From RPQJ01 sp963754125 (lineage in GTDB: Bacteria; Pseudomonadota; Gammaproteobacteria; Steroidobacterales; Steroidobacteraceae), in assembly GCA_963754125.1 (NCBI GenBank), contig CAVWEX010000003.1, positions 49,082 to 113,081 on the forward strand: a stretch of DNA of 64,000 bases, given 5' to 3'. Shown in pieces: positions 1 to 9,939 of the stretch (position 1 is the stretch's first letter; every line of letters begins with the position of its first letter). Under the pieces are notes generated by a model. That model ran no database searches. It was not told the DNA's origin and worked only from the letters and a program-made list of their open reading frames with translations. The position numbers were made by a program, and so were the translations under genes.

Positions 1-1
1 G

Positions 2-889
2 GCACTGCAGAACAGCATTCTCATCTGGTCCTCGCAGCACCGCACGCACCACCGGTTCGTGGACGACGTGGACAAGGATCCCTACAGCGCGAAGCGGGGC
101 TTCTGGTTCTCGCACATGGGCTGGATCCTGCGAAACTACAAGAGCGGCGAGAACGACTTCACCAACGCGAAGGACCTCGAGCGCGACCCGATCGTGATGT
201 TCCAGCACCGGTTCTACCTGCCGCTCACCATCGCGATGAACGTCGTCCTGCCGCTCGCCCTCGGCTGGGCCGTGGGCGACCTGTGGGGCGTGTTCCTGCT
301 GGGCGGCCTGCTGCGACTGGTGGTGAACCACCACTTCACGTGGTTCATCAATTCGCTGGCGCACATGTGGGGCTCGCAGCCGTACACGGACGAGAACACG
401 GCGCGGGACAACCCGGCGCTGGCGTTCCTCACGTACGGCGAGGGCTATCACAATTTCCACCACATCTTCCAGAACGACTACCGCAACGGCGTGAAGTGGT
501 GGCACTTCGACCCGACCAAGTGGCTGATCGCTTTCCTGGCGTGGACGGGTCTCGCCAGTAACCTCAAGCGCGTACCGGACCTCTGGATCCAGCGGGCGCA
601 GATCGCCATGCAGTTCAAGCGCATGGAGGCCGAGCTCGAGGCTCGCCGCGGGCGCCTCGGCGAGGAGCAGCTCGAGCGTCTCCGGACGCGCGTGACCGAG
701 GAGTACGCGGCCTTCCGCAAGTCGCTCGAGGAATGGGCGAAGGTGCGCGACCAGTGGGTCGCCGACCGCAAGCAGAACCTGCTGCAGAAGTGGGAGGAGA
801 CCAGCTTCCGCCTGCGGCTCAAGCAGATCGAGCAGGGCCTGCGCATCCAGCGCCGCCGCCTGCGCGTGATGACGCGCGCCTACGCCTGA
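2..889 (+). CDS. Fatty acid desaturase, C-terminal part (5' end outside window)
   Basis: Membrane di-iron fatty acid desaturase, probably of the acyl-CoA/acyl-lipid Delta9 type, which introduces a cis double bond into membrane acyl chains. The frame is open from base 2, so the N-terminus and first histidine box lie outside the window. Two of the three histidine boxes are visible: HRTHH at visible residues 13-17 and YHNFHH near residue 149. Hydrophobic segments lie between them. After the third box the last 100 or so residues are charged and Glu/Arg-rich, with heptad-like spacing, and are probably a coiled coil; this tail is longer than in minimal desaturases. Substrate type cannot be decided from the sequence. 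Confidence 0.88.
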   Translation, partial: ALQNSILIWSSQHRTHHRFVDDVDKDPYSAKRGFWFSHMGWILRNYKSGENDFTNAKDLERDPIVMFQHRFYLPLTIAMNVVLPLALGWAVGDLWGVFLLGGLLRLVVNHHFTWFINSLAHMWGSQPYTDENTARDNPALAFLTYGEGYHNFHHIFQNDYRNGVKWWHFDPTKWLIAFLAWTGLASNLKRVPDLWIQRAQIAMQFKRMEAELEARRGRLGEEQLERLRTRVTEEYAAFRKSLEEWAKVRDQWVADRKQNLLQKWEETSFRLRLKQIEQGLRIQRRRLRVMTRAYA

Positions 890-898
890 TCCACCGGT

Positions 899-960
899 AG
901 CCGCCTCCGGGCGGCTGACCCCCGCGTCCCACCAACGAGCCCCCGCCAGACCCTGCGGGG
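899..960. terminator. Two GC-rich hairpins after the desaturase gene
   Basis: Bases 899-905 (AGCCGCC) pair perfectly with 910-916 around a UCCG tetraloop. Bases 941-946 (CCCCGC) pair with 955-960 (GCGGGG). Neither is followed by a T tract, so this is a terminator-like structure at best. The position, between the desaturase stop and the TonB receptor promoter, fits transcription termination. Confidence 0.4.
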
Positions 961-1008
961 CCGACGGCCGTTGCACCCCGACCACCGGCCTCATTTCGGC
1001 TTGTACCT

Positions 1009-1054
1009 AAATACGATTGATTCCTGTTTACAAATACGAGTGATTCTCATTAGA
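1009..1054 (+). promoter_or_regulatory. Possible tandem Fur-type operator upstream of the TonB receptor
   Basis: A near-exact direct repeat, AAATACGATTGATT at 1009 and AAATACGAGTGATT at 1032, sits 23 bases apart in the only AT-rich patch upstream of the receptor gene. Bases 1036-1054 match 11 of 19 positions of the classical Fur box, and the core TGATTCTCATTA matches TGATAATCATTA at 10 of 12. Iron-responsive repression of a TonB receptor is the usual arrangement, so the site is plausible but unproven. Confidence 0.5.
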
Positions 1055-1112
1055 GTTCGCGCCACGGGTCGCCTCGGGTGGTGGCCGAAGCGAATAATTG
1101 AGGAATCCCTGC

Positions 1113-3391
1113 ATGTCTTTGCGATCGACTGCGCTTGTCCGAGCCGGCGTACTGTTCACACTGACCGCGACCGCCCAGCCTGCAACCGCCCAGTCCACCG
1201 AAGCAAGCCCTGAATTTACGGGGGTTCCCCCGGCCCTTGAGCGCATCGTCGTGACGGCACGGCGCATCGACGCGGCCAGCGTCGGGGGTTCGGTGACCTT
1301 TCTCGATGCCGAGCGGCTTGCCGAGCACTCGTACAGCGACATCAATCGCGTCCTGCGCGACGTGCCGGGACTCAACATCGTCGAGGAGGAAGGCTTCGGC
1401 ATCCGTCCGAGCATCGGTATCCGCGGCTCGGGCACGGACCGCAACACCAAGATCGCCGTGATGGAGGACGGCGTGCCGATCGCCCCGGCACCCTATGCCG
1501 CGCCGGCCGCCTACTATTTCCCCCGTCTGCCCAGGATGTCGGCCGTCGTCGTCACCAAGGGTCCGGGCGCGATCAAGTACGGCCCGCAGACCGTCGCCGG
1601 GGCGCTGAGTATGTTCTCGTCACCGATCCCGGAGACGACCGGTGGCATCGGCGGTCGCGTCGAGCTGCTGGGCGGCGACTTCGAGACCTTCCGCGGCTAC
1701 GGCCTCGTCGGCGGGTACGTCCAGACCGGCAGGGCCTACGACGTCGGCCTGAGCCTCGAGACGCTGCAGGAGGGTTCGGACGGCTTCAAGGAACTGGACT
1801 CCGGTGGGGACACTGGCTTCAAGATCCAGGACTACGTCGCCAAGCTCGCGCTGCGGCCCGCCGCCGGCTCCGACGCGGCGCAGTCGATGGAACTCAAGCT
1901 GCAGTACTCGGACGAGGCGTCCGACGAGACCTACCTCGGCCTCACGCTCGACGACTTCCGTGCAGATCCGCTGCGGCGCTACCGCGGCAGCCAGCTCGAC
2001 GAGATGAACGTCGAGCACTGGACCTACCAGGCCACGCATCGAGTCGACTTCACCGACCGACTCGACCTGACGACGATCGCTTACCACACGAGCACCGAGC
2101 GCGCCTGGTACAAGCTGAACGACGTCCGTAACGCCGCAAACACCGGCTTTGCGAGCCTGTCGGCGATCCTGGAGAACCCGGCGACCTATCCGACCGAGTT
2201 CGCTGCCATCCTGGGCGAACCCGGCACGTCGAGTGCGGCGGGCGCCTTGCGCGTGCGAAACAACAACCGCGAGTACTACGCCACGGGCATCCAGTCGGTG
2301 CTGGGCTACGCCTTCGACGGCCTCAACGCCTCGCACCAGCTCGAGTTCTCCGTCCGCTATCACGAGGACGAGGAGGACCGCTTCCAGAACGACGACCGCT
2401 ACCAGATGGCCGAGGGACGGATGCTGCTCACCTCGGCCGGTGCGCCCGGTACGCAGGACAACCGTATCGGCGCGGCGCGAGGCCTGGTCGCTGTACCTTC
2501 GCGACACCATCAGCTGGGACCGCTTCACGCTCACGCCCGGGCTGCGCTACGAGACGATCGACCTCGAGCGCACGAACTACGGCACCGCCGACCCGGACCG
2601 CAACGGCGATCCGGTCGTGGCGCGCAGCACCGTGGACGTCGTGCTGCCCGGCATCGGCGGCACCTGGGATCTGAACGACGCCTTCCGGCTGGTAGGAGGC
2701 GTTCACCGCGGCTTCGTCAACCCGGCGCCCGGCTCCGACGCGGACGCGGAAGAGTCCTGGAACTACGAGGCGGGCGTCCGCTACGAGCGTGGTGCGGGCT
2801 CGGTCGACGCGATGGCGTTCCTGGTCGACTACGAGAACCTGCTCGGCACCTGCACGGCGTCGACGGGCGGCAGCTGCGACATCGGCGACCAGTACGACGG
2901 CGGCGAGGTGCAGGTGTACGGCCTCGAGATGATCGCAGCCTACGACGCCGGCCGCGCACTCGGCAGCGGCTGGTCGATCCCGCTGTCGGCCGTCTACACC
3001 TGGACCGAGGGCGAATTCCAGACCAGCTTCAACAGCAGCTTCGAGGAGTGGGGCAGCGGTCGAGAAGGGCGACGAGCTGCCCTACGTCCCGGAGCACCAG
3101 CTCACGCTGAATGCCGGGGTCGACGCCGGGCGCTGGCGCACCTTCCTGACCATGAACTACGTGGACGAAACGCGCGCCGAGGCCGGATCCGGCACGATCC
3201 CGGCCAACCAGCGGATCGACAGCCGGACGCTGCTCGACCTCTCGGCCGGCTACGACGTCACCGACCGGACCAGCCTGTTCGCGACGGTCACGAACCTGAC
3301 GGACGAGGAATACAACGTGGCGTTCCGACCCGCCGGCGCGCGGCCGGGCGCCCCGCGCAGCTGGATGGCCGGCGTCAAGCTGCAGTTCTAA
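1113..3391 (+). CDS. TonB-dependent outer membrane receptor, ferric-dicitrate (FecA)-like (two frame breaks)
   Basis: Outer membrane receptor for a ferric chelate, energised by TonB. The ATG at 1113, with GAGGA upstream, is preferred over a TTG at 1098. A signal peptide ends near ATAQPATAQ. The plug domain (about residues 45-170) contains the IVVTAR TonB-box-like motif, the VLRDVPG motif, EDGVPIAPAPY and YYFPRLPRM, which resemble FecA-type plugs. The beta-barrel follows and ends in the aromatic terminus KLQF. The frame breaks near 2470 and near 3058. Each is repaired by removing one base, giving one receptor of about 758 residues, a normal length. The stop codon overlaps the stop of convergent yajQ. 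A possible Fur site lies upstream. The exact ligand is not determinable. Confidence 0.85.
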
Positions 3392-3871
3392 TCGCGGAAA
3401 TTGGTGAACTGCAGCGGCAGTTCGAAGTCGGCCTTGCGCACCAGCGCGATCACGTCCTGCAGGTCGTCGCGGCTCTTGCCGGTGACCCGCACCTGCTGGT
3501 CCTGGATCGCCGACTGGACCTTGAGCTTGGAGTCCTTCACCAGTCGCTGGATCTTCTTGCCGAGCTCGGTGTCCACGCCCTGCCGCAGCGTCACCACCTG
3601 GCGCGCGGTCTGGCCGGTGGTCACGGGCTCGTCCACCTTCAGGCAGGCGACGTCGATGCCGCGCTTCGCGAACTTGAGCTTGAGGATCTCGAGCATCTGC
3701 TTGAGTTGAAAATCCGCCGGCGCTGACAAGCGTCACGACCGCTTCTTTCAACTCGAACTTGGCATTCGTGCCCTTGAAGTCGAACCGCTGGCCGACCTCG
3801 CGGCTGGCCTGGTCCACGGCGTTGGTGACCTCGTGCAGGTCGATTTCGGAAACGATGTCGAAGGACGGCAT
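3388..3871 (-). CDS. yajQ: YajQ family nucleotide-binding protein (one frame break)
   Basis: Small cytosolic protein of the YajQ family; some members bind cyclic di-GMP and act as co-regulators, and all have two ferredoxin-like domains. It starts MPSFDIVSEIDLHEV, matching the family start, and continues with FDFKGTNAKFEL. After a one-base insertion near 3727 it resumes as SAPADFQLKQMLEILKLK and ends PLQFTNFRD, the usual family C-terminus. The repaired length is about 160 residues, as expected. The start lies 2 bases after the stop of the TlpA-like gene, so the two are probably cotranscribed. Confidence 0.92.
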
Positions 3872-3873
3872 GA

Positions 3874-5143
3874 TCAGTCTCCACTGCCAGCCGGTTCGGC
3901 CAGCAGGCTCCGCGTGAACTCCGTGAACTCGCGGGTCAGCTCCTCATGGTGCCTGCCCGTGGCCGGTCCGGAGAAGCCGGCGTGGATCTTGCGCACCGTG
4001 CCCGAGCGGTCCACCCAGATCGTCGTCGGGATAGGCGAACACGCCCGTGAGCTGCGGCAGCGCCCGGGACGCGTCGTCCTTGTCGGAGGTGCCGGCGATC
4101 AGGGTCGGGTACTCGATGCCGAACTTCTCGCGGAAGCGCCGGGTCGCCGCGGCCGCCTGCGGGAAGTCGCCGAAGTGCTCGAACATCAGCGAGACGACCT
4201 CGAGCCCCTGGCTCCCCAGCTCCCGGTGCAGGGCCGCGAGGAACGCCGCCTCGTCGTGGCAGTTCGGGCACCAGCTGCCGGCGAGCGTCACGATGACCAC
4301 CTTGTCGCGGAACCGCTCGTCGGCCAGCGACACCGGGTTGCCGTCGAGGTCCGGGAAGGAAAACTCGAGCTTCACGCCCGGGTCCCGCAGCCCGGTCGCG
4401 ACCGCGCTGCTGTCGAGCACGGCGTCCGGGTTGCGGACTGCGGTGAACCGCTGGTGCCAGGTCCGTCCGGACCAGTGCTCGCCGCTGAGCTTGCCCTCGT
4501 CGTCCAGCCGGGCGCGATACAGGTAGGCGGACGCGCCGTCGAAGCGCGAGAGAAAGAGCTCGTCGCCGTGGACCTCGCCGGCGAGGAAGCGATGGTCGCC
4601 GGTCGGCGTCAGGATGGTCCCGGTGACGCGCTCGAACGACTGCGCGAACTCGGCCACGCCCTCGCTGGTGCGACCCTCGTCGTCCGTGAAGGTGACCGCC
4701 CAGCGCCCGCCGACGTCGGCGTTGTCCGTGAGCGGCGTCTCGAAGAAGCGCCAGGTCGGGCCGAGCTCGGCCGTGAGCGGCAGCACCTGTCGCTCGCCGC
4801 CGGCCCGCAGCAGCGCCACCTCGCCCTCGAGCCTGCGCCCCCGGACTCGCGCGGTGAGCGTGTTCTCGAAGCCCGGCATCTTTGCCGTGAGCTGCCCGTC
4901 CGCGACCTCGACCTCGCTGACGCGTACGCGCTCCTCGCCGTTCACGAGGTACAGCACGACGCCGCTTTCCTCCTGGGCCACGTCGAGCCCGAACGGCAGC
5001 TCGCCGCCCGGCAGCTCGAGCACGGCCCGGTAGCTGCCCGGCTGCAGCTCGCGGCTGCGCGAGCCGCAGCCGCTCGCGAGCGCGGCGGCCGCAAGCAGCA
5101 CGGTGAGCGAGGCGAGGGGTCGCGCACGGCGCGAGGCGTTCAA
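3874..5143 (-). CDS. TlpA-like thioredoxin-fold lipoprotein (one frame break near the end)
   Basis: Predicted membrane-anchored periplasmic thiol-disulfide protein of the TlpA/ResA/AhpC-TSA class. It begins at a TTG (5143) and has a lipoprotein signal with lipobox LASGC around residue 20. A beta-rich N-terminal domain of about 240 residues precedes the thioredoxin domain. That domain carries the redox motif WCPNC in GSWCPNCHDEAAF and the cis-proline region near EYPTLIAGTSD. The frame breaks near 4028, where one extra base separates VFAYP from TTIWVDRSGTVRKIHAGF, the usual end of the fold. The repaired protein ends just before the yajQ start. The substrate is unknown; the N-terminal domain suggests more than a generic reductase. 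Confidence 0.8.
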
Positions 5144-5160
5144 GGGTGCACCGGCGGCCG

Positions 5161-5548
5161 TCAGATCTTCAGCGCCGCGCGCATCTGCTTGACGAGGTTC
5201 TCGCCGCCGTGATGCCGGACGTAGTCGATGACGATCGGTCCGAATTTCTTGGCCGTGTCGATGTCCACGCCGAGCTCGGTGAACGACGCCGCGAGGCCGG
5301 CCCAGCGGCCGGCGCTGCTGCGGCCGCCGAACAGCGAACCCAGCCCGCCCGCGAGCGAGGAGAGCGTGCTCGGCGGCGGCGCCGCCTTGAGCAGCTTCTT
5401 CGGCGCCGGGAACGTCGGCCACGAACTGCTCGTAGTCGCGGCGCGCCATGTTCTGCTCGCCGGCGCGCAGCAGCGCCACGAGACCGCCCTGCGCCTGCTT
5501 CTTCGTGACGCCGAGCTCCTTGGTGAGACGCTTGACCAGGTCGTCCAT
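5161..5548 (-). CDS. DUF2780 family protein (one frame break)
   Basis: Small alpha-helical protein of the DUF2780 (VcgC/VcgE-like) family, function unknown. It starts MDDLVKRLTKELGVTKKQAQ, typical of the family. One extra C in a CCC run near 5413 breaks the frame. After repair it continues APKKLLKAAPPPSTLSSLAG, then SFTELGVDIDTAKKFGPIV, and ends QMRAALKI. The repaired length is about 128 residues. It is the first gene of a leftward trio with the TlpA-like lipoprotein and yajQ, 17 bases upstream of the former. Confidence 0.75.
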
Positions 5549-5580
5549 CGCGAGCCTCCTTCGGGGCGGCCGATTCTACG

Positions 5581-7980
5581 TCACGGGCGCCAGACCAGCG
5601 CGAGGTCCTCCACCGCGATGTCCGCCTTGCGCGGCTTCACCGGCACCGACTCGAGCCGGATCGCCTGCGGGTCGAACTCGGATTCGAGCCGAGCGACCTC
5701 GGCCTCGAGCTCGGCGTTCGAGGTCCTCGACCTGCTCGCGCAGCGCACGCGCGTCGGCCTCGGCGTGCGCGACGTCGCCACGCTCCTTGCTGGCGCGGCC
5801 GACGCTGCGGGCCGCCGTCGAGACCTTGCTGGCCGAGCTGCCGCGGCGGCCCCCGCCGAACAGCGCGCCGAGCAGGCTGCCCCCGACCGACAGCGCCGAG
5901 CTGAGCGTCTGGTTGCTGGCCTGGGCGCGCTCGCGCTCGATCTTCTGCTCGGCCCGGCGCTCGCGGTCCTCGAGGGTGCCGAGCCGCGAGGCATACTTCT
6001 TCCTCAGGGCCTCGACCGCCGCGTCGCGCTTCTCGCGCAGGGTGAGCGCGATCCGGGCGCGGAACTCGCCCTCGGTCATGCCCGGTGCGGCGGTGAGCTT
6101 GAGCGCCGGGCACGACAGCAGCTCGAGCGCGACGTTCCGATACACGTGGTCCTCGAGCGCGCCCGTCCAGCGCTTGTGCTCGCGCGCGGACAGTGCCGCG
6201 GACGGGGCGTCGGCGAAGCTCGCGCTCCGCCGCGGGCTCCGCGGCGAACTCCGGGCCCGGATCGGGGATCACCTCGGCCTGCGCCCAGTCGGGGCCTTCG
6301 GCGCCAACGGGCGCGAGGTAGTAGGTGGTCTGCCAGGCGTCGAGGTCGGCCTTCGCGAGCACGTAGCGCGCCCGCACGCGGGCGCCGATGCATGCCTCAT
6401 AGCGCGGCGGCTGCACCGCCACCCGTGCCCGCCAGGAATCGCTCGGTGACGCCGTGCTGGACGACGGGCCGGGCGACGGACGCAGCACTCGCTGCCTTGC
6501 CGGCGTGCGGCGCAGAGCCGGCGGAACCGGCGGCGGACGGGGCCGATGCGTCGGCCCGGGACCGCGCAGGCGCCGACGCCTCCGTCACCCGCCGGATCTC
6601 CGCGAGCGTCAGCGGCCCGCGCAGGTAGGAGAGCGCCCAGCGCGTGCGGAACAGCACCGGCGCGTCGTCGTGCACGTTGCGCATCAGGAAGGTGCGCTGC
6701 GTGAGGTTCGACATCAACGCCTCGTAGCCCGCGCGGTCGAGTCCGCCGCCCGCTTCGCTGCCGAGCAGGCCCTCGATGACGCGCGCCTTGTCGCGCTCGG
6801 TCTGCAGGCGGCCGATGAACCACGTGCCCGCGTTGCCGAGGCCCTTGTAGTCGAGGTCCACCGGGTTCTGCGTGGCGAGCACCACGCCGAGGCCGAACGC
6901 GCGCGCCTGCTTCATCAGCGTGAGCAGCGGCAGCTTCGACGGCGGCATGGCCGAGGGCGGGAAGAACCCGAACACCTCGTCCATGTAGAAGAGCGCGCGC
7001 AGGCTGGTCGTGCCCGGCTGGCGGCGCATCCACGCGACGAGCTCGTTCGCGATCAGCGTCACGACGAACATGCGCTCGGCGTCGTTCAGGTGCGCGATCG
7101 AGATGATCGCGATGCGCGGCTTGCCCTCGGCGGTGTAGAGCAGCTTCTGGATGTCGAGCGCCTCGCCGTGCAGCCAGGACTCGAATCCCGGCGCGGCCAG
7201 CAGCCCGTTGATGCGAAGCGCGAGCTCGGTGCGTTCCTTCGCGGGGTAGAAGCTCTCGAGGTCGAACACGCCGATGCGGTCGAAGGGCGGCTTCTGGACG
7301 GCCTGGATGATCGCGGCGAGGTCGGGGCTCTGGCCCTTGCGCCAGGCCGAATCGAGGATCGCCGAGAGCAGGATGTGCTCGCGGCTCTTGATCGGGTCGG
7401 CCTCGATGCCGAGCAGGGCGAGCAGCCCCGCCACGGACGAGCCGATGCGGTCCTTGAGTGCCGAGGCGTCGCCCAGCGTCTCCGCGCCCGGCGCCGCGAA
7501 CGAGCGCAGCACCGACAGCGGCCGGCCCGCCTCCGAGCCCGGCGTGTAGATCGCGACCTCGGCGGCGGCGCGCAGTCGCGCGATGCGCTCGCCGTCCTGG
7601 CCCCACTCGGCGAGGCCCTTGCGCCAGGTCTCGGCGGTCGCCGCGGCGAACTCGTCCGGGCTCTTGCCCTTGCGCGCCGCCTCGCCCTCGTCCACCCACG
7701 GGCGGAAGTCCTCAGGGCTGAGCTCCGGAAACGCGAGCAGCAGGTTGCCGATGTCGCCCTTCGGGTCGATGGCGATCGCGGGCACGCCGTCGATGGCGGC
7801 TTCCTCGAGCAGCGACAGGCACAGGCCCGTCTTGCCGCTGCCGGTCATGCCGATGCAGACGGCGTGGGTGGTCAGGTCGCGCGAGTCGTAGAGCAGCTCG
7901 GCGCCGAGCTGCTGCGAGGCCGGGTCGTACTCGCGACCGAGGTAGAAGACGCCGAGGCGTTCGTAGGAGGGGAGGGTCAT
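5581..7980 (-). CDS. HerA/DUF87-type ATP-binding protein (three frame breaks)
   Basis: Large P-loop ATPase of the HerA/FtsK-like DUF87 group, whose members include DNA translocases and uncharacterised proteins. The ATG at 7980 is used; an upstream in-frame start at 8064 is less likely. Residues 44-52 hold the Walker A motif GMTGSGKTG. IAIDPKGDIGNLL follows, then ALFYMDEVFGFFPP, a Walker B-like strand, and VVLATQNPVDLDYK. The C-terminal third has a predicted coiled coil (EALRKKYASRLGTLEDRERR), a Gly-rich stretch (GGSLLGALFGGGRRG) and a final helical region. Single extra bases near 6430, 6219 and 5722 break the frame. The repaired length is about 800 residues. DNA pumping is possible by family, but no partner nuclease gene is adjacent. 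Confidence 0.78.
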
Positions 7981-8118
7981 GTCCGTGCCTGTCAGGAGCC
8001 GGTGCGAGGGATGACGAGCCGGTGGAAGGATAGCGGAAGTCGGCTGAGGTGCGCCCTCTCGCACCGGTTGCCACCGACGTGCGATGCCGTTAGAAGGTCA
8101 GGTCAGGGAGGTGCTGCA

Positions 8119-8280
8119 ATGAGTGCTCGAACGAATTCTCTACCGTCGATCACGCCGGGCCTCCTGCTGGGCAACGGTGGCGTCATGCTACCCAGGCCCT
8201 ATGGCGGGCGCGGCTACACAGGCAGGGATCCCGAGGGCCATGTCTGGGCTTTCGGTTCCTACGATCCCTGGGCCGAATAG
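8119..8280 (+). pseudogene. Glyoxalase/VOC-family remnant with the middle deleted
   Basis: A 53-codon frame with a strong ribosome binding site (AGGGAGGTG). It begins MSARTNSLPSITP, like the start of PhnB/glyoxalase-like VOC proteins, then jumps directly to GNGGVMLPRPYGGRGYT and RDPEGHVWAFGSYDPW, the typical end of the same family. About 60-90 residues that should lie between are missing, yet both ends remain in frame. It cannot form the normal VOC metal site. It could be a genuine internal deletion or an assembly collapse. Confidence 0.72.
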
Positions 8281-8289
8281 GCGCTGCGC

Positions 8290-8704
8290 ATGGCGTCCAA
8301 ACTCAGCACCGTGCGGAAGGCGGATACGACCGAGGCCGTAGACGCGTTCATGAACAGCCTGCAGCATCCATTCAAGGCCGAGATCCAGGCCATGCGCAGC
8401 GCAATCCTTGGAGTCGACCGGTCCATCGCCGAAGGTATCAAGTGGAACGCACCCAGCTTCCGGACGACGGAATACTTCGCGACCATAAATCTGCGGGAGA
8501 AGGCGGGCATTGGCGTCATCTTCCACCTCGGTGCGAAGGTGAGGGACACAGCGTCCGGGGGACTTGTACGTTCGAGACCCGGGGCAACTGCTGAAGTGGC
8601 TCGCCAAGGACCGCGCGATGATCGTCTTCAAGGACGAGCAGGACTTCGTCGCGAAGAAGGCGGCGTTCGAAGGCATCGTCCGGAGCTGGATCGCCCATGT
8701 CTGA
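8290..8704 (+). CDS. DUF1801 (YdhG-like) protein (one frame break)
   Basis: Small cytosolic protein of the DUF1801 family, function not established. The N-terminal part has the conserved pattern AEIQAMRSAILGVDRSIAEGIKWNAPSF, then YFATINLREKAGIGVIFHLGAKV (cited here in pieces). A one-base surplus in a G run near 8557 breaks the frame. The repaired C-terminus reads LLKWLAKDRAMIVFKDEQD and VAKKAAFEGIVRSWI, typical of the family. The start is 10 bases after the VOC remnant; these small genes probably share a transcript. Confidence 0.75.
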
Positions 8705-8722
8705 TGGACGCAGCTGCAGACG

Positions 8723-9265
8723 ATGATGAACCGGCGCTACGGTCGTGCAGGCATCCGACGAACACTACCCACCCATCTCGTACCGCCCCGCCGTGGCCAG
8801 ACGATGCGCCGGCGAATGGTCGACGTCCACTACGCAGCCGTCCAGGCGATCGGCCGGGAACACTATCCCGACGACGTGCTGTCCGCCTGGTCGCCGCCAC
8901 CGGATGCAGGTCGCAGGAACTGGCTGGCCGATCTCATCGGACAGACCTCGACGCTTGGCACGGTCGCAGTCGCGGACGAGATCGTCGGATTCTGCATTGC
9001 GATTCCGACGCAGGGTCTCCTCAAGGCGCTGTATGTCCATCCCGATTTCACGGGGCAGGGGATCGGCCAGGGATTGCTCCAGCGCACGGAGGCACGGTGC
9101 CGCGATCTCGGACTCGAGGCGCTCGAGCTGAATGCTTCGTACAACGCAGCGGCCTTCTACCGCCGCAGCGGCTATGAAGCGCTGGGCCCCGTCGCCCAGG
9201 ACCTGACGGACACGGTGGTCATGGGTGCGATCCGCATGGTCAAGGGATTTCCGAAGGTCGCCTGA
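8723..9265 (+). CDS. GNAT family N-acetyltransferase (N-terminus disturbed by frame breaks)
   Basis: Acetyl-CoA-dependent N-acetyltransferase of the GNAT superfamily, substrate unknown. The core is clear: AIPTQGLLKALYVHPDFTGQ, then GIGQGLLQRTEARCRDLG (the acetyl-CoA binding Q/R-x-x-G-x-G/A loop), LELNASYNAAAFYRRSGY and a C-terminal strand. The N-terminus seems scrambled by two single extra bases near 8799 and 8814. With both removed it reads ISYRPAVADDAPAMVDVHYAAV, the usual first strand and helix. The true start is therefore uncertain, possibly a GTG near 8745. Confidence 0.78.
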   Translation: MMNRRYGRAGIRRTLPTHLVPPRRGQTMRRRMVDVHYAAVQAIGREHYPDDVLSAWSPPPDAGRRNWLADLIGQTSTLGTVAVADEIVGFCIAIPTQGLLKALYVHPDFTGQGIGQGLLQRTEARCRDLGLEALELNASYNAAAFYRRSGYEALGPVAQDLTDTVVMGAIRMVKGFPKVA

Positions 9266-9312
9266 CGGAGGCTTGGGTCCCGGCCGACACTCGAGGTGGG
9301 GTTGAGCAAGGC

Positions 9313-9934
9313 ATGACGAGTTACATCGCAATCGCCGCGTTCATCATCGGCGGCCTGGCGCTGGCAAGGTGGATGCAGTTGCGTGATGCAAACCGGATCC
9401 GTCCGGTGCTCGAGCGGGTCGCGAAGCTACGCAATGGCGAGGTGATCCGGCAGTCGGTCCTCGGGCTGCCGCAGCTGTCGCTGGTCGTTGGCGGTGTCCC
9501 TGTGCGCCTGACCCCGATGTCCAAGTCCATCGCTTCGAATGAGGCGGGCATGATGACCAGTGTTGATTTCGACGTGGGGAAGCTCGGAGTCGCTGAATTC
9601 AGGATCCGGGAAGCAATGGCATACTTCCGCAATGCAGTGCCCCCGGTGCTTGCTGGTGGCAATCGCCGCTTCGAGCTGGGGCACGCCCGGTTCGATGAGC
9701 GGTTCCGGATATCCGCAATGGACGTCGACCAGGCCGCAGCCATTGCCGGCGATGCCCCGTTGCTTCAGGCCATTCTCGGGTTGCCCGCGGGTGCCGATAT
9801 CCACGTGCAGAACGGGAGGGCTTCCATTACGGTCGGCGGCGTCCCGGCCGAGACTCGATTTCGTGGATCGACTCCTTGCCGTCGCGGAGCGGTTGATCGA
9901 GGTCCTGGCTGCGCAAATGCGATTCCCGAGCTAA
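9313..9934 (+). CDS. Uncharacterised membrane-anchored protein (one frame break)
   Basis: Not recognised. The first 20 residues (SYIAIAAFIIGGLALARWM) form a membrane anchor or uncleaved signal. The rest, about 185 residues, is soluble, with VLGLPQLSLVVGGVPVRLTP near residue 50 and a helical end. One extra base near 9853 breaks the frame; the repaired end is LDFVDRLLAVAERLIEVLA. It ends 5 bases before the histidine phosphatase start, so the two are probably cotranscribed. Confidence 0.6.
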
Positions 9935-9939
9935 GCCCC

